NCBI GenBank assembly: GCA_017513125.1 | Contig: JAFWDI010000010.1 | Location: 1 to 64,000, forward strand | Source of the DNA: Lachnospiraceae bacterium | GTDB taxonomy: Bacteria; Bacillota; Clostridia; Lachnospirales; Lachnospiraceae | DNA length: 64,000 bases | Reading direction: 5' to 3' | Part shown: positions 61,701 to 64,000 of the stretch, in pieces | Layout of the letters: each line of letters begins with the position of its first letter | How positions within the stretch are numbered: position 1 is the first letter of the stretch | The notes under the pieces: model-generated | The model's input: only the letters and a program-made list of their open reading frames with translations | What the model was told of the DNA's origin: nothing | Databases searched by the model: none | Translations under genes and position numbers: made by a program

Positions 61701-63299
61701 GATCTTCTCGCGCATCGAATCGATCGGCGGGTTCGTGACCTGCGCGAACAGCTGCCGGAAATAGTGAGAGAGCGGGCGCGGCTTCTCGGAGAGCACCGCG
61801 AGCGGGGCGTCGTGGCCCATCGAGGCGGTCTGCTCCACGCCGTTTTCCGCCATCGGGAGGATGTCCGCGCGGACGTCCTCGTAAGTGTAGCCGAAGACGC
61901 GGTAAAGCCGGTCGCGCGTTTCCTGGTCACAGACCGGCACGCGGCGGTTCGGAATCGGGAGCTCTGCCAGATGCTTCAGGTTCCGGTCGAGCCACTCGCC
62001 GTAGGGCTGGCTGTGCGCGAAGAAGTCTTTGCATTCGTCGTCGGAGATGATCCGTTTCTGCTTCGTGTCCACGAGCAGGATGCGTCCCGGCGAGAGACGC
62101 TTCTTTTCGATGATGTGTTCGTCCGGGATATCCAGCACACCGACCTCGGAAGAGAGGATCAGGCGGCCGGTGTCGGTCACGTAATAGCGCGCCGGACGCA
62201 GGCCGTTCCTGTCCAGAGTCGCTCCGACGAGCTCGCCGTCGGAGAACAGGATCGCAGCCGGGCCGTCCCAGGGCTCCATCATGGTCGCATAATAGTGGTA
62301 AAAATCCTTGCGGTCCTGCTTCATGAACTTGTCGTGTTTCCAGGGCTCAGGGATCAATGTCATCATCGCCAGCGGCAGCGGCATCCCGTTCATGTAGAGG
62401 AACTCCAGGGTATTGTCCAGCATGGCGGAGTCGGACGCGGTCCGCGGAATGACGGGATAGATCTTATCGATCGCTTTCTCCAGGAACGGAGAGGACATCG
62501 TCTCTTCGCGAGCGAGCATGCGGTCGATGTTTCCGCGAATCGTGTTGATCTCGCCGTTATGCGCGATCATCCGGTAGGGATGTGCCTTGTCCCAGCTCGG
62601 GGTCGTGTTCGTCGAAAAACGCGAGTGCACGATCGAGATCGCTGTCTCGTAAAGCGGATCGCGCAGGTCGTCGTAGAACGCCCGGAGCTGTTTGACTAGG
62701 AACATTCCTTTATATACGATCGTGCGCGAGGAGAGCGAGCAGATGTAGGTGTCGTCCGAACTCTGCTCAAATTCGCGCCGGATCACATAGAGCAGGCGGT
62801 CAAATTCGAGACCGGCTTCGGTTCCGGCGGGCCGGGCCAGAAACGCTTGGCGGATCTCCGGCATGGTGTCGCGCGCGAGATCGCCGAGAATCTCCGGATG
62901 CACCGGGACTTTTCTCCAGCCCAGGAGCTCGACGCCGTTCTTTTCGCAGATCACCTCGAACATGCGGATCGCGAACGTCCGCTTCAGATCATCATTGGGA
63001 AAGAAGAACATGCCGATGCCGAGATCGCCTTTCCCGATGTTTTCCGCATGGATTCCGGCCTCTGCCGCCGCCTTCGCGAAGAAGGGCGTGCAGACCTGCA
63101 CCAGGATGCCGACGCCGTCGCCGACTTTTCCCGACGCGTCCTTTCCCGCCCGGTGTTCCAGCTTTTCCACGATGCTGAGCGCGTCGTCGAGCACTTGCCG
63201 GTCCGGTTTGCCGTCGATATTCGCGACGACGCCGATCCCGCAGGCGTCATGTTCCGAGTTCAGACCCTGCAGATACTGTAGGTATTGCTCCGAGTTCAT
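58719..63299 (-). CDS. gltB: Glutamate synthase large subunit
   Basis: A 1526-residue enzyme that makes glutamate from glutamine and 2-oxoglutarate. N-terminal class II glutaminase with nucleophile Cys20 after a 19-residue propeptide (HDACGIGVVANIDG), central domain, FMN/substrate domain (KMAQGAKPGEGGHLPGRKV, SGHDGGSGAAPKSS), 3Fe-4S cysteines CLGCMMMRVCNKDTCPFGIAT and the C-terminal GXGXG beta-helix region (GGGGQSFGAFIPKG). Full length. A strong reverse-strand promoter lies at 63432-63459. Confidence 0.97.
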   Translation of the reverse strand: MNSEQYLQYLQGLNSEHDACGIGVVANIDGKPDRQVLDDALSIVEKLEHRAGKDASGKVGDGVGILVQVCTPFFAKAAAEAGIHAENIGKGDLGIGMFFFPNDDLKRTFAIRMFEVICEKNGVELLGWRKVPVHPEILGDLARDTMPEIRQAFLARPAGTEAGLEFDRLLYVIRREFEQSSDDTYICSLSSRTIVYKGMFLVKQLRAFYDDLRDPLYETAISIVHSRFSTNTTPSWDKAHPYRMIAHNGEINTIRGNIDRMLAREETMSSPFLEKAIDKIYPVIPRTASDSAMLDNTLEFLYMNGMPLPLAMMTLIPEPWKHDKFMKQDRKDFYHYYATMMEPWDGPAAILFSDGELVGATLDRNGLRPARYYVTDTGRLILSSEVGVLDIPDEHIIEKKRLSPGRILLVDTKQKRIISDDECKDFFAHSQPYGEWLDRNLKHLAELPIPNRRVPVCDQETRDRLYRVFGYTYEDVRADILPMAENGVEQTASMGHDAPLAVLSEKPRPLSHYFRQLFAQVTNPPIDSMREKIVTDTAVYIGSDGNLLEEKSGNVRMLEVQDPILTEVDLMKILELNEPGLKAETISILFYKHTSLKKALDQLCVAVDRAYAKGSNIIILSDRGVDENHVPIPSLLAVACVEQHLVRTKKRTQVSLILESAEPRDVHQFAVILGFGARAVCPYLAHECIGELIRSGILNKDYHTAVDDYNIAILNGIVKIAAKMGISTLQSYQSAKIFEAVGLSQPLINEYFTGTVSRVGGIGLKEIEESIAERHDRAFDPLGLTTDTTLDSLGLHGMRNNPEAEDHLYNPTTIVLLQQSVCEGNYDLFKQYTARVDDVAHPHTLRSGLKFVPAGDPVPLEEVEPASEIVKRFKTGAMSYGSISQEAHEALALAMNRLGGKSNTGEGGEDPARFGTEKCSAIKQVASARFGVTEAYLNSAKEIQIKMAQGAKPGEGGHLPGRKVYPWVAKTRHSTPGVTLISPPPHHDIYSIEDLSQLIYDLKNANKDARISVKLVSEAGVGTIASGVAKAGAQVILISGHDGGSGAAPKSSIHHAGLPWELGLSEAHRALIENGLRERVILETDGKLMSGRDVAIAALLGAEEFGFATTALVCLGCMMMRVCNKDTCPFGIATQNAELRKRFKGKPEYVMNFMTFIAEELREIMAELGFRSVNEMVGRTDCLVQKEAVTKKARTVDLSVLLANLDPGSFMEGPIPDQAGHLHFMPEKIYDFRLDETLDEKVLLPAFEKNLGTGTPGEVSVKVSSTNRTFGTLLGSQIQRRLGNDLPDDTFTVRAEGGGGQSFGAFIPKGLTIRLSGDANDGFGKGLSGGKLVLTAPKNTGGGTFVPEDNIIVGNVALYGATSGKCYIDGIAGERFCIRNSGAVAVAWGCGDHGLEYMTGGRAVILGNTGKNFAAGMSGGIAYVLDRNHDLYLKLNKDMVELEEVTEKYDIQELSDILSDFAAETGSAGAKRILDHLEEELPYFKKIIPHDYKRMLAAVSHFEETGIPHETAELEAFRSVYAAEGK

Positions 63300-63420
63300 G
63301 AAATGGATCCCCCCTGTAAAAGATGTGTTTCGTGTTTCGGTGATATATAAATATGAAATTTTTCGCGATGAGCTTTCTGCGCGGTCTGGATCGGGCCTTT
63401 GGCCGGCCGCGTTAAGCTAA

Positions 63421-63441
63421 CGCTTATGGTGATTATAAGCG
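63421..63441. promoter_or_regulatory. Palindrome over the gltB promoter
   Basis: CGCTTAT-GGTGATT-ATAAGCG, a perfect 7-bp inverted repeat overlapping the reverse -10 box. The reverse-strand sequence AATCGCTTATA within it also occurs at 5181-5191. Likely operator for a LysR-type or other regulator. Confidence 0.55.
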
Positions 63442-63459
63442 ATTAATTATAAAAGTCAA
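63432..63459 (-). promoter_or_regulatory. gltBD promoter
   Basis: On the reverse strand, TTGACT (63459-63454), 16-base spacer, TATAAT (63437-63432). Confidence 0.75.
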
Positions 63460-63484
63460 GAAAAAGAACTTTTAATCCAAACTA

Positions 63485-63513
63485 TTGACAGATTTGGTTA
63501 TGGAGGCTATAAA
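63485..63513 (+). promoter_or_regulatory. glnN promoter
   Basis: TTGACA (63485-63490), 17-base spacer, TATAAA (63508-63513). Start expected near 63520, about 75 bases before the ATG. Confidence 0.75.
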
Positions 63514-63530
63514 TAAAAATGTAAGACACG

Positions 63531-63575
63531 GCGTCTTCGGTGATCTCATTACCGGGGGCGCTCTATCTTTTTATA
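63531..63575 (+). promoter_or_regulatory. glnN leader hairpin, terminator-like
   Basis: GCGTCTTCGGT (63531-63541) pairs with ACCGGGGGCGC (63551-63561) over a 9-base loop, using several G-U pairs, followed by TCTATCTTTTTATAG. The U-rich run after the hairpin could end transcription, so the leader may act as an attenuator. Confidence 0.5.
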
Positions 63576-63593
63576 GGTAAGGAGGAAACACAA

Positions 63594-64000
63594 ATGGCGA
63601 ATGTACCGGAGCTTTTTGGGAAACTGGTGTTCGACGACAGGGTCATGAAGGCCAGGCTCACCGCGTCGGAGTACGCTTCCTTAAAGAAGACGATCGACGA
63701 GGGGCAGGGACTGGATCCTGCGATCGCGGGCGCGGTCGCGGCTGCGATGAAGAACTGGGCGGTCGAAAACGGAGCGACGCACTTTACTCACTGGTTCCAG
63801 CCGCTGACCGGCGTGACCGCCGAGAAGCACGACAGCTTTATCAGTCCTTCGCCCGACGGCGGCGTGATCATGGATTTCTCCGGCAAGGAGCTGATCAAGG
63901 GCGAGCCGGATGCATCCTCGTTCCCGAGCGGGGGCTTACGCGCAACGTTCGAGGCGAGAGGCTACACCGCATGGGATCCGACTTCCTACGCTTTTATTAA
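63594..64000 (+). CDS. glnN: Type III glutamine synthetase (N-terminal part, cut by window end)
   Basis: The first 135 codons of a GlnN-type glutamine synthetase that makes glutamine from glutamate and ammonia. [48 protein letters not shown] and [20 protein letters not shown] are characteristic. AAGGAGG precedes the ATG. It diverges from gltBD, together forming the GS-GOGAT route. Confidence 0.94.
   Translation, partial: MANVPELFGKLVFDDRVMKARLTASEYASLKKTIDEGQGLDPAIAGAVAAAMKNWAVENGATHFTHWFQPLTGVTAEKHDSFISPSPDGGVIMDFSGKELIKGEPDASSFPSGGLRATFEARGYTAWDPTSYAFI

Noticed and set aside
1..64000. Apparent excess of CATTG and CAATG pentamers, considered as a methylation or uptake motif
   Set aside because: A rough expectation for this base composition is about 40 per strand, close to what I counted by eye, so there is no clear excess.

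Overview
The window looks like chromosome of a GC-rich anaerobic member of the Clostridia, probably Lachnospiraceae-like. This is inferred from gene content: split PurO/PurH purine enzymes, NfnAB transhydrogenase, a glycyl radical enzyme, type III glutamine synthetase, a GerMN lipoprotein, an M18 aminopeptidase and a YjiH-type transporter, all with strong Shine-Dalgarno sites. I see no phage, plasmid, CRISPR or transposase genes. A species cannot be named from sequence alone.

Layout. 1-6 kb: end of purO, purH, a ROK glucokinase (reverse strand), a DtxR-type metal regulator coupled to an orphan DNA adenine methylase, and a LysR regulator behind a leader RNA with a terminator. 6-15 kb: an Ala-Pro-repeat lipoprotein with an acyltransferase, a Gate-domain transporter, aroC, typA and argG (reverse). 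15-21 kb: comEA, a two-component system, a GerMN lipoprotein and comEC. 21-29 kb: a U32 peptidase with an extra zinc ribbon, a flavin reductase, a PreA-like Fe-S/flavin oxidoreductase, CapA and an M18 aminopeptidase. 29-37 kb: leuBCD, a glycyl radical enzyme without a visible activase, and nfnAB. 37-45 kb: DNA alkylation repair, SDR and queuosine-precursor transporter genes (reverse), tRNA-Ala(CGC), an SPFH protein, NudC, a membrane protein, PcrA and a small acidic membrane protein. 45-57 kb: rlmD, four GNAT acetyltransferases and a run of small redox proteins. 57-64 kb: gltD-gltB (reverse), divergent from glnN, which runs off the window.

How the genes work together. Nitrogen assimilation is concentrated at the right end: gltBD and glnN diverge from two near-consensus promoters, with a palindrome over the gltB start region and a leader hairpin before glnN. 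The rest is housekeeping biosynthesis (purine, chorismate, arginine, leucine) mixed with redox accessory enzymes.

The most unusual signal is non-coding. Three of the four convergent gene junctions (purH/glcK, typA/argG, nfnB/alkylation repair) are filled with large imperfect inverted repeats. A 228-230 bp element occurs there in three near-identical copies plus one diverged half copy. At the first two junctions the outer arms of the repeats carry inverted, diverged copies of the 3' ends of the neighbouring genes, and at the third the element supplies the last codons and stop of the repair gene. I know of no described family that explains this, and I consider it the best candidate here for something new.
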